Shown here piece after piece: positions 1-5,637 of a DNA stretch of 8,222 nt (positions are counted from its first letter, which is position 1; the number at the start of each line of letters is the position of its first letter). Both the position numbers and the translations under genes were made by a program. Location of the stretch: assembly GCA_023395695.1 (NCBI GenBank), contig JAEWYJ010000017.1, positions 1-8,222 on the forward strand, written 5' to 3'. Source of the DNA: Bacillota bacterium (GTDB taxonomy: Bacteria > Bacillota > Clostridia > Oscillospirales > Ruminococcaceae). The notes below the pieces were generated by a model. It had not been told where the DNA came from, did not search any database, and saw only the letters and a list, made by a program, of their open reading frames with translations.

Positions 1-53
1 TTTCCAAGAGCTGGGACAAGGACCTTTTTGAAAAGGTTAAGGCTCTGGGTTGA
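1..53 (+). CDS. C-terminal end of a TRAP transporter solute-binding protein (DctP type), partial
   Basis: Only the last 16 codons and a TGA stop (51-53) are inside the window. They read S-K-S-W-D-K-D-L-F-E-K-V-K-A-L-G, a charged amphipathic helix of the kind that ends DctP/SiaP periplasmic or lipoprotein binding proteins. The residues alone would not identify it. The call rests mainly on position: the next two genes are the small and large membrane subunits of a TRAP transporter, and P-Q-M is the usual order. The protein would capture the substrate outside the membrane and hand it to the QM permease. The other two frames here are less convincing. Confidence is limited by the tiny length. Confidence 0.55.
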   Translation, partial: SKSWDKDLFEKVKALG

Positions 54-84
54 TTTTCGGCTAATCTTGTACCGTTGACGTTTG

Positions 85-117
85 ATACGGGGCATATCAT
101 ACCGATATGCCCCGTAT
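85..117 (+). promoter_or_regulatory. Intercistronic stem-loop between dctP and dctQ
   Basis: A perfect 14-bp inverted repeat (arms 85-98 and 104-117, reading ATACGGGGCATATC and its complement) with a 5-nt loop lies between the dctP stop and the dctQ start. No T-run follows it, so it is not a standard intrinsic terminator. In P-Q-M operons the binding protein is needed in large excess over the permease. A hairpin at this point could protect the 3' end of the dctP message or partly attenuate transcription into dctQM. It also covers the ATG at 107, which argues against that codon as the dctQ start. The hairpin is seen directly; its role is inferred. Confidence 0.75.
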
Positions 118-169
118 TCTCAAAAAGCGTCTTTATTTCCAACATCCCGGATCAGGAAGGATGATCGTA

Positions 170-736
170 TTGAAAAAAGCCATTCTCTGGCTGCGCGACT
201 GCGTGGAAATCTACATTCCGGTAATCGCCTTTTTAGCGCTGTTCGCCGTCTTTGTGTTACAGATTTTTTTCCGCTATATTATCCGCAACCCCCAGCCCTG
301 GTCAATGGAGGTCACCTCCATGTGCTATGTGTGGGTCGTGCTGCTCGGCGCCTGCTACGCGCAGCGCAAGCGTTCGCACGTAACCTTTACGCTTATTTAT
401 GACGCACTGCCCGTCAGGCTAAAATCCTTTACAGCCTTTCTGGGCAATCTCATTATCTTTGTGGCGCTTGGCGCTTCTGTCCTGCCCACCTGGGATTATA
501 TTAAATTTATGAAGGTTCAAAAGTCCAGCGTGCTCAAGGTGGGGCTCAACTATATTTTTGCGCCCTACATGGTTTTTCTGCTGCTGATGCTGCTGTACAT
601 CGGCATTGAGCTGTATCAGGATTTTATGGTGTTTTCAGGGCTTGGGGGCCAACAGGCCGAAGAGCGCCTGCTGCATGACAATAAACCGGCCTATGAAGAG
701 GCCATTGAACAGGCAAACAAGGAGGGACTGGAATGA
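170..736 (+). CDS. dctQ: TRAP transporter small permease subunit (DctQ family)
   Basis: This is the small four-helix membrane subunit that forms the permease with DctM and is needed for sodium-driven uptake of organic or sugar acids delivered by the binding protein. From the TTG at 170 it has 188 residues, normal for the family. Helices lie at about 14-34, 48-66, 86-106 and 129-149. The family signature is clear around residues 31-47: Q-I-F-F-R-Y, then N-P-Q-P-W-S-M-E at 40-47, matching the usual QVFFRY...N.PLPWSEE pattern. I chose TTG 170 because an AGGAAGG ribosome site at 154-160 lies 9 nt upstream and the protein then begins M-K-K-A-I-L-W-L, typical of DctQ. The in-frame ATG at 161 abuts the ribosome site, and ATG 107 lies inside the hairpin. 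ATG 161 (191 aa) remains possible. The stop overlaps the dctM start (ATGA), indicating translational coupling. The acidic tail (161-188) is variable in the family. Confidence 0.9.
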   Translation: MKKAILWLRDCVEIYIPVIAFLALFAVFVLQIFFRYIIRNPQPWSMEVTSMCYVWVVLLGACYAQRKRSHVTFTLIYDALPVRLKSFTAFLGNLIIFVALGASVLPTWDYIKFMKVQKSSVLKVGLNYIFAPYMVFLLLMLLYIGIELYQDFMVFSGLGGQQAEERLLHDNKPAYEEAIEQANKEGLE

Positions 737-2028
737 ATCTCGCACTTTTCGTCTTTTTTTTAATTTTTATTCTCATGTTCCTTTTAAGAATGCCAATCCC
801 GCTCGGCATGATTTCGGCCTGTACCTTTTACTTTTTAATTAACGGTACCAACGTTAAAATGGTGGCGCAGCAAACGCTGGGCATGCTGTTTTCCAACTAT
901 ACCATCATTGCGGTTCCACTGTTTATCTTTGCCGCCAACGTTATGAACTCCGGCAAAATTACCGAAATGATCTTCGGCTTTTCAGAGGGTATTGTCGGGC
1001 GCTTCCGCGGCGGTTTGGGTCATGTTAACGTGCTGGCCTCGCTGATTTTTTCGGGCATGACCGGCTCGGCCATCGCCGATGCCGCCGGGCTGGGTAAGAT
1101 GGAAATTGAGGCGATGCGTCAGGAAGGCTATGACGATGGTTTTTCCTGCGCCATAACAGCCGCCTCGGCCACCATCGGCCCTATTTTTCCGCCCTCTATT
1201 CCCATGGTCATCTATGCAATGCTGTCCGGCGCTTCCATAGGCGCGCTGTTCATGGGCGGCATGGTACCCGGTGTGCTGCTGGCCATCGCACTGATGGTAT
1301 ATATCGCCATCATTGCCAAAAAGCGCAATTATCCGCGTAGCGCTGTTTTTGTACTCCGCGATTATCTCATCTACTGTGTCAGGGCAATCCCCGCCATTTT
1401 AACGCCCGCTATCCTTTTAATAGGCATTTATACCGGTATTATGACCCCCACCGAGGCCGGCGCCGTGGCGGGCTTTTATGCCATGCTTATCGCAATATTC
1501 GCTTACCGCGTTCTGAGCTGGGATGCCTTTAAGCAGGTGCTGGTCGACACGGTGCAATCTACCGGCACAACCTCGCTCATGGTCGGGTCTGCCACCGCTA
1601 TCTCCTACATCGTTGCACGTGAGCAGATTGCCGTCCGGCTGGGCGACTTTATTCTTTCGCTGACCAGCAATCCCTATGTTTTTCTGATTATTGTTAACGT
1701 TGCACTACTTGTTTTGGGTATGTTCATCGATACCTCGGTCATTCAGGTTGTGTTTATTCCAATTATGCTGCCGCTGGTCAATCAGCTGGGCATAGACCTT
1801 GTGCACTTTGGCGTTGTGGTGGTATTCAATATGATGATCGGCCTTTCCACCCCGCCGTTTGGCATGCTGCTGTTTATTACCAGCGGCATCTCCGGCACAC
1901 CGCTCAAATACGTCGTCAAAGAGATTTTGCCGATGATTGTCGTCATGCTGATTGTGCTGATAGTCATTACCTATATTCCCAACACTATTCTGTTCCTGCC
2001 AAGAATGTTGCTCGGCTATACGGGTTAA
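733..2028 (+). CDS. dctM: TRAP transporter large permease subunit (DctM family)
   Basis: This is the large membrane subunit that forms the translocation path of the TRAP transporter. Its 431 residues are the family norm, almost all in hydrophobic helices. Motifs match DctM closely: F-S-G-M-T-G-S-A-I-A-D-A-A-G-L-G at 106-121, P-P-S-I-P-M-V-I-Y-A at 153-162, G-A-L-F-M-G-G-M-V-P-G at 170-180, T-P-T-E-A-G-A-V-A-G at 238-247, and T-P-P-F-G at 373-377. The ATG overlaps the dctQ stop by 4 nt, so the two subunits should be made together. The family moves C4-dicarboxylates, sialic acid, ulosonic and other sugar acids with sodium. The downstream aldolase and anomerase suggest a sugar acid here, but the substrate cannot be read from this subunit. 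Confidence 0.97.
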   Translation: MNLALFVFFLIFILMFLLRMPIPLGMISACTFYFLINGTNVKMVAQQTLGMLFSNYTIIAVPLFIFAANVMNSGKITEMIFGFSEGIVGRFRGGLGHVNVLASLIFSGMTGSAIADAAGLGKMEIEAMRQEGYDDGFSCAITAASATIGPIFPPSIPMVIYAMLSGASIGALFMGGMVPGVLLAIALMVYIAIIAKKRNYPRSAVFVLRDYLIYCVRAIPAILTPAILLIGIYTGIMTPTEAGAVAGFYAMLIAIFAYRVLSWDAFKQVLVDTVQSTGTTSLMVGSATAISYIVAREQIAVRLGDFILSLTSNPYVFLIIVNVALLVLGMFIDTSVIQVVFIPIMLPLVNQLGIDLVHFGVVVVFNMMIGLSTPPFGMLLFITSGISGTPLKYVVKEILPMIVVMLIVLIVITYIPNTILFLPRMLLGYTG

Positions 2029-2033
2029 AACGC

Positions 2034-2061
2034 TTGACCTCCCGCAATGCCGGTATATAAT
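2034..2061 (+). promoter_or_regulatory. Strong sigma-70/SigA-type promoter upstream of the aldolase gene
   Basis: The -35 hexamer TTGACC (2034-2039, 5 of 6 consensus) and -10 hexamer TATAAT (2056-2061, 6 of 6) are separated by 16 nt. They sit in the 53-nt gap between dctM and the aldolase gene. The expected transcription start is about 2067-2069, giving a leader of only about 13-15 nt that begins just before the GAGGTGA ribosome site at 2070-2076. This would let the enzyme genes be transcribed without the transporter genes. There is no terminator after dctM, so readthrough from upstream should also occur. No operator palindrome is evident. Confidence 0.75.
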
Positions 2062-2081
2062 AATATTTTGAGGTGATTTTT

Positions 2082-3008
2082 ATGGCATTTCAGATTCACG
2101 GCGGCGTTTGGCCGACGATGATTACCCCCTTTACCGAAGACGGCAAAATTGATTTTGCCACCGCTCAAAAGATGGTGGACTGGTACGCTCAAAAGGGCTG
2201 CAACGGTATTTTTGCGGTCTGCCAGTCGAGCGAAATGTTATTTTTAACCCCGCAGGAAAAGGTTGACCTCGGTAAAGCTGTATTTGAGGCGGCCGACGGC
2301 CGGCTGCAGGTCATCGCTTCGGGCCACACCGCGACCGATCTGCCCACCCAGCTCAAAGAAATTGAAGCGATGATGAAAACCGGCGTGGAGGCTTATGTGC
2401 TGGTTTCCAACGCGCTTGACCCTCAAAACGAGGGCGACGACGTCTTTTTGAAAAACTTTGAAGCGACAGCGCAGGCCTTCCCGGAGGTGGATTTTGGCAT
2501 TTATGAGTGCCCCATGCCCTACAAACGGCTTGTTTCGCTCAAGGCCCTGCATGAACTGGCGCATGGCGGCAGGCTGGTGTTTCTGAAGGATACCTGCTGT
2601 GATTTTGAACTGATTCGCGAGCGTATCAAGGCGGTGGAAGGTACCCCTCTAAAGCTCTTTAACGCCAACGCGGCTTCGTTCTACGACAGCTTTATGCACG
2701 GCGCGGCCGGCTATAACGGCATTATGGCCAACTACCACCCGCAGCTTTATAAATTTGTGGTGGACAATGCCCGTAACCCCGAAAAAGCTGAGGAAGCCAA
2801 GCTGATGGCCGACCTGCTCACCGAATTTGCAATGATTGAGATGCGCCTCTACCCCGTCAGCGCAAAATACCACATGAACCTTGCGGGTATTCCGATGAGC
2901 CTGCTTTCCAGAAGCTCAGACCGCAGCCGTTTTGATAAAAACGCGCGCATGGAGGTTGACAGCCTGTTCGCGCTTGAAGAATACCTTAGCAAAAAGTTGG
3001 GCCTTTAA
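2082..3008 (+). CDS. DHDPS/N-acetylneuraminate lyase family class I aldolase, probably for a 3-deoxy-2-ulosonic acid
   Basis: This 308-residue cytoplasmic TIM-barrel enzyme should form a Schiff base with a 2-keto acid and cleave or form pyruvate plus an aldehyde. Lys169 (in F-L-K-D-T) and Tyr141 (in I-Y-E-C-P) are 28 residues apart, exactly as the catalytic Tyr and Lys of NanA are. The pyruvate-binding loop is atypical: where relatives have G-S/T-T-G-E, it reads C-Q-S-S-E (47-51). The usual Y-N-x-P is Y-E-C-P followed by a basic patch (Y-K-R, 147-149). This suggests a subfamily distinct from true DapA and NanA. The start is ATG 2082, with GAGGTGA 5 nt upstream; the in-frame GTG at 2073 lies within that ribosome site. 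Neighbours encode a TRAP permease, sugar kinase, isomerase and two mutarotases, so a catabolic cleavage of an imported ulosonic acid (KDO candidate) fits better than lysine synthesis. The family is firm; the substrate is inferred. Confidence 0.88.
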   Translation: MAFQIHGGVWPTMITPFTEDGKIDFATAQKMVDWYAQKGCNGIFAVCQSSEMLFLTPQEKVDLGKAVFEAADGRLQVIASGHTATDLPTQLKEIEAMMKTGVEAYVLVSNALDPQNEGDDVFLKNFEATAQAFPEVDFGIYECPMPYKRLVSLKALHELAHGGRLVFLKDTCCDFELIRERIKAVEGTPLKLFNANAASFYDSFMHGAAGYNGIMANYHPQLYKFVVDNARNPEKAEEAKLMADLLTEFAMIEMRLYPVSAKYHMNLAGIPMSLLSRSSDRSRFDKNARMEVDSLFALEEYLSKKLGL

Positions 3009-3020
3009 GGAGCTGTTCGC

Positions 3021-4034
3021 ATGAAAAAACCAAAAATCCTTGTAGTCGGCAGTCTTGTCATGGATATGATTGTTTCGACTGAGCGCTTTCCCAATGCGGG
3101 TGAAACGGTATTGGGAAGCGGCTTTAGCACCGCTCCCGGCGGCAAGGGCGCCAACCAGGCCGTACAGGCCGCCAGACTTGGCGCCGGTGTTACAATGGTT
3201 GGCAAAGCCGGCAACGACGCATTTGGCGACCAGCTTATCCAAACGCTGAAGGCCGCCGGCGCCGACACCCGGTATGTGCTGCGCACCGACGCCGCGGCTA
3301 CCGCCGTAGGCAATATTTTGCTCACCCGGCAGAACGGGGTAACGCTCAATAACCGCATTATTGTTGTTTCGGGCGCAAATATGACAATAACGCCAAACGA
3401 TATTCTGTTTTTAGAGCAGCAGATTGCGCAATACGATATTCTGATGCTTCAGCTGGAGATTCCGATGGCTATTGTCGAGCTGGCCGCGGAGATTGCACAC
3501 AAAAACGGCGTGCCGGTTATGCTCAATTCCGCGCCCTCCGCACCGCTTTCCGACACGCTGCTGTCACATTTAACCTACATTTCGCCCAACGAATATGAGG
3601 CGGCCGATCTCACCGGTATCACCATTCGGGATCAGGATGGCGCGCTCAACGAAAAAAATCTCAGGGCCGCGGTGGCCGCCCTGCATAAAAAAGGCGTAAA
3701 AAAAGTCATTATCACGCTGGGGGACAACGGCGCGGTTGTGTCAGACGCCGCCACCGGCACGTTTGTGCTCCGGCCCTGTGTACCCGGCGTCATCGTCGCC
3801 GACCCTACGGCGGCGGGCGACTCGTTTGTCGGCGCCTTCTGTGCCGGTGTCTGCGCGGGACTCACCGACGAGCAAGCGCTGCTGCTGGCTAATCATACGG
3901 CCGCTATCACCGTCTCGCGCATGGGGGCCATGCCTTCGCTGCCTACGCTCGACGAGGTGCTGACCGCCATGCAGGCCCGCCGGTTTGACGATTTTCCGCC
4001 CGATTTGCTGGGCGCATTAAAAGGAGATGACTGA
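3021..4034 (+). CDS. PfkB-family carbohydrate kinase, ribokinase-like
   Basis: This 337-residue cytoplasmic enzyme should transfer phosphate from ATP to the terminal hydroxyl of a free sugar. Both PfkB signatures are present: G-G-K-G-A-N-Q-A at 40-47, and D-P-T-A-A-G-D-S-F at 261-269 with catalytic base Asp267. Other ribokinase landmarks are Asp15, Glu146 (L-Q-L-E), N-S-A-P-S (169-173) and S-P-N-E-Y-E-A (188-194). The whole chain aligns with E. coli RbsK, plus an extra C-terminal stretch (about 315-337). One difference stands out: the residue matching the ribose-contacting Asn14 of RbsK is Val13, so the preferred sugar may not be ribose. The next genes encode a D-arabinose-5-phosphate-isomerase-like protein and a FucU-like mutarotase, which makes D-arabinose a good candidate. 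The start ATG has AAGGAG (3007-3012) 8 nt upstream, overlapping the aldolase stop. Confidence 0.93.
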   Translation: MKKPKILVVGSLVMDMIVSTERFPNAGETVLGSGFSTAPGGKGANQAVQAARLGAGVTMVGKAGNDAFGDQLIQTLKAAGADTRYVLRTDAAATAVGNILLTRQNGVTLNNRIIVVSGANMTITPNDILFLEQQIAQYDILMLQLEIPMAIVELAAEIAHKNGVPVMLNSAPSAPLSDTLLSHLTYISPNEYEAADLTGITIRDQDGALNEKNLRAAVAALHKKGVKKVIITLGDNGAVVSDAATGTFVLRPCVPGVIVADPTAAGDSFVGAFCAGVCAGLTDEQALLLANHTAAITVSRMGAMPSLPTLDEVLTAMQARRFDDFPPDLLGALKGDD

Positions 4035-4035
4035 C

Positions 4036-4647
4036 ATGTCCGAAGCTGCAAGCCGGGCACTGGGGATATTTCGAAACAGCGCCAGTGCGGAGTTTAACAA
4101 ATTTTTAGAGACTGTCACCGCCGAATCGCTGGGCGGCGCAGTCGGCTTGATACAAGCCTGCGAGGCCGCCGGCGGCCGAATTCATATCACCGGCATCGGC
4201 AAGCCCGGGCATGTCGCGGCTTACATGGCCTCGCTGCTCTCCTCCACCGGAACACCCACCTATTTTTTACACGGCACCGAGGCGGTGCATGGCTCCTGCG
4301 GGCAGCTTGTGACAGGCGATGTCGTCATCTGCATTTCCAACAGCGGTCAGACCGTCGAGCTGCAGGCCACGGTCAACGCCATTCATGCCAACGGCTGCAA
4401 GGTGATCGGCGTAACCGGCAACCCCGGCTCGTGGCTGGCACAAAACAGCGAAGCCGTGCTGTTCGCGGGCGTCGGCGCTGAGGGCGGCCCCTTAAACCGC
4501 GCCCCGCGCAATTCTATTCTGGCTGAAATTTATGTGCTTCAGGCGCTTTCGGTCATGCTGCAGGCTGACCGCGCCCTGACGCCCGAGCAATACGTATGCA
4601 GACACCCGGGCGGCGCGCTTGGCCAACTGCGCACAAACGAAAGATAA
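4036..4647 (+). CDS. Single-domain SIS sugar-phosphate isomerase, D-arabinose-5-phosphate isomerase-like (KdsD/GutQ type)
   Basis: This 203-residue protein consists of one SIS domain, which isomerises aldose and ketose phosphates. Residues 52-60 (T-G-I-G-K-P-G-H-V), S-N-S-G-Q-T-V-E-L at 101-109 and C-R-H-P-G-G-A-L-G at 188-196 match D-arabinose-5-phosphate isomerases. By my alignment from memory, Lys56, Glu109, Glu149 and His190 correspond to the active-site Lys59, Glu111, Glu152 and His193 of E. coli KdsD. The CBS pair that follows the SIS domain in KdsD and GutQ is missing, as in other single-domain forms. The start is ATG 4036, 1 nt after the kinase stop, with AAGGAG at 4021-4026; the in-frame ATG 4027 touches that site and is unlikely. 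In this context it should convert the kinase product to D-ribulose 5-phosphate. Other SIS activities, such as hexulose-6-phosphate isomerase, cannot be excluded. Confidence 0.88.
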   Translation: MSEAASRALGIFRNSASAEFNKFLETVTAESLGGAVGLIQACEAAGGRIHITGIGKPGHVAAYMASLLSSTGTPTYFLHGTEAVHGSCGQLVTGDVVICISNSGQTVELQATVNAIHANGCKVIGVTGNPGSWLAQNSEAVLFAGVGAEGGPLNRAPRNSILAEIYVLQALSVMLQADRALTPEQYVCRHPGGALGQLRTNER

Positions 4648-4659
4648 GGGGGTTACGAT

Positions 4660-5067
4660 ATGCGCAAACAAGGCTGTATTAACCCCCAAATTATGAAAAC
4701 ACTGGCGCTGTGCGGGCATGGCGACAAAATTCTGATCGCCGACGGCAACTATCCGCTCGATGCCAAATCCGGCGTGAGCGAGAAGGTTTATCTCGGCGTT
4801 TCGGCTGGCATTCCAACCGTAACGGCGGTGCTCGACGCACTGCTGTGTGAGATCAACGTTGAAAAAGCCGAGGTCATGTTGCCGGAAGACGGCAGCACAC
4901 CCGATATTTTTGGGGAATTTTCCGACCGTCTCGGCGGGGTGGCGCTCGATGGCCTCAGTCGCTATGAATTTTACAGCGCCTGCGGCGAGAATTGTGTGCG
5001 TCTGGCAATCTCCACCGGCGAAAAACGTGTTTACGCCAATATTCTGATTACCGTGGGGGTAGCATAA
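4660..5067 (+). CDS. RbsD/FucU-family sugar mutarotase
   Basis: Members of this family speed the interchange of cyclic anomers of free aldoses in the cytoplasm, so that the next enzyme receives the right form. At 135 residues it is close to RbsD (139) and FucU (140). The active-site segment G-H-G-D-K-I-L-I-A-D-G-N-Y-P (19-32) contains the family His20 and Asp22. G-H-G-D resembles FucU more than the G-H-T-D of RbsD. The conserved C-terminal T-G-E...Y-A-N segment is at 119-127 (Tyr125, Asn127). The ribosome site AAGGGGG (4646-4652) overlaps the preceding stop and lies 7 nt before the ATG. L-fucose and D-arabinose share stereochemistry at C2-C4, so a FucU-like enzyme next to an arabinose-phosphate-type isomerase fits D-arabinose as the free aldose. 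That specificity is inferred. Confidence 0.92.
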   Translation: MRKQGCINPQIMKTLALCGHGDKILIADGNYPLDAKSGVSEKVYLGVSAGIPTVTAVLDALLCEINVEKAEVMLPEDGSTPDIFGEFSDRLGGVALDGLSRYEFYSACGENCVRLAISTGEKRVYANILITVGVA

Positions 5068-5528
5068 TGATTTATGACTATTTGGCAAATGCCGAAAAAT
5101 ACGAGGGTCTCAGTGCCGGGATTGCCGCGGGCTTTGCCGTGCTGCAGGACCGCGACCTGACCGCGCTTGAGCCTGGGGACTACCCTATTTTCGGCGACGG
5201 CATAATCTTAAAAATTCAAAGCTACAACACCAAGCCCGCCGAACAGGCGCGGCTGGAAGCACATCGCCGCTATATTGATATTCAATGCATCGTTTCCGGT
5301 GAGGAGAAAATTGCCGTTCTTCCGCTCGACCGGGCCGGGGACGAGCTGGAGGCACACCCCGAAAGCGACCTCTGGTTCTACGCAGGCAGCGCAGACGCTT
5401 TAACCCTCAGGGCGGGGCAATTTATGCTGCTGCTCCCCGGTGAAGCCCATGCCCCCTGCATTGCGGTCGACCAACCTACGCCTGTAAAAAAAGCGCTGGT
5501 CAAGATCGCCCTCGATTACGAACCGTAA
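5067..5528 (+). CDS. YhcH/YjgK/YiaL (NanQ, EbgC) family anomerase
   Basis: This 153-residue cupin-like protein belongs to DUF386, whose member NanQ (YhcH) accelerates sialic acid anomerisation after uptake. The family pattern is visible: M-I-Y-D-Y-L at the start, K-I-Q-S-Y-N-T-K at 49-56, E-A-H-R-R-Y-I-D-I-Q at 64-73 with putative metal ligands Glu64 and His66, L-L-L-P-G-E-A-H-A-P at 121-130 with His128, and V-K-K-A-L-V-K-I at 140-147. The start is ATG 5067, overlapping the previous stop by 1 nt (TAATG) and preceded by a G-rich site (GTGGGGG, 5053-5059). The frame is open further upstream, but that part lies inside the mutarotase gene. Relatives occur in sialic acid and other sugar-acid operons, so it probably acts on the imported ulosonic acid, complementing the aldose mutarotase just upstream. 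Confidence 0.92.
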   Translation: MIYDYLANAEKYEGLSAGIAAGFAVLQDRDLTALEPGDYPIFGDGIILKIQSYNTKPAEQARLEAHRRYIDIQCIVSGEEKIAVLPLDRAGDELEAHPESDLWFYAGSADALTLRAGQFMLLLPGEAHAPCIAVDQPTPVKKALVKIALDYEP

Positions 5529-5536
5529 AATGACCG

Positions 5537-5569
5537 TTTCTTTTCTTTTTCTTTTTCATTTTCCTTTTT
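5537..5569 (+). other. Pyrimidine tract (26 T, 6 C, 1 A) after the operon
   Basis: These 33 nt are T or C except for A5558, in a loose CTTTTT rhythm. The tract lies directly between the anomerase stop and the terminator hairpin, overlapping the first 3 nt of its left arm. On + strand transcripts it would be an unstructured U-rich stretch before the hairpin, which is the wrong order for a standard intrinsic terminator. It may be an accessory 3'-end signal, a target for RNA-binding proteins, or simple slippage-prone DNA. No function can be assigned from sequence. Confidence 0.6.
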
Positions 5570-5616
5570 AAAATCCAAAGCGCCATGCTGTTACGCATGG
5601 CGCTTTGGATTTTAAA
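5567..5616. terminator. Bidirectional transcription terminator between convergent genes
   Basis: A perfect 22-bp inverted repeat (5567-5588 and 5595-5616) encloses the 6-nt loop TGTTAC. The GC-containing core CCAAAGCGCCATGC pairs with its complement and is flanked on both sides by AT-rich steps, so in either direction the core stem is followed by ATTTTAAA. It lies between the end of the + strand sugar operon (5528) and the end of the - strand VWA gene (5638), where a shared terminator is expected. The U-runs are short (four), so efficiency is uncertain. Confidence 0.85.
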
Positions 5617-5637
5617 GGAACCGCATTATATAGCCGA

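Noticed and set aside
75..103. TTGACG as a promoter -35 box before dctQ
   Set aside because: No acceptable -10 hexamer is found 16-18 nt downstream; that position is in the hairpin.
107..736. dctQ starting at ATG 107
   Set aside because: This ATG lies in the right arm of a perfect hairpin, has no ribosome site, and adds a non-family N-terminus; AGGAAGG at 154-160 points to 161 or, better, TTG 170.
2073..2081. GTG start for the aldolase
   Set aside because: It falls inside the GAGGTGA ribosome site; ATG 2082 has correct spacing and a family-like N-terminus.
4992..5066. 25-codon N-terminal extension of the YhcH-like protein
   Set aside because: It overlaps the mutarotase gene in another frame, while ATG 5067 starts with the family's M-I-Y-D-Y-L and forms a TAATG junction.
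4492..5088. 198-codon open frame on the - strand
   Set aside because: It is antisense to two well-identified genes (SIS isomerase and RbsD/FucU), has no family resemblance and no ribosome site I can see.
2082..5528. Sialic acid (Neu5Ac) catabolic operon
   Set aside because: TRAP, NanA-like and NanQ-like genes suggested it, but there is no ROK-type ManNAc kinase, NanE epimerase or NagA/NagB, and the kinase and isomerase are pentose-type. Some of these could lie outside the window.
5498..5535. GGTCA/TGACC stem just before the pyrimidine tract, as a conventional terminator
   Set aside because: Only 5 bp with a long, poorly paired loop; too weak next to the 22-bp hairpin downstream.
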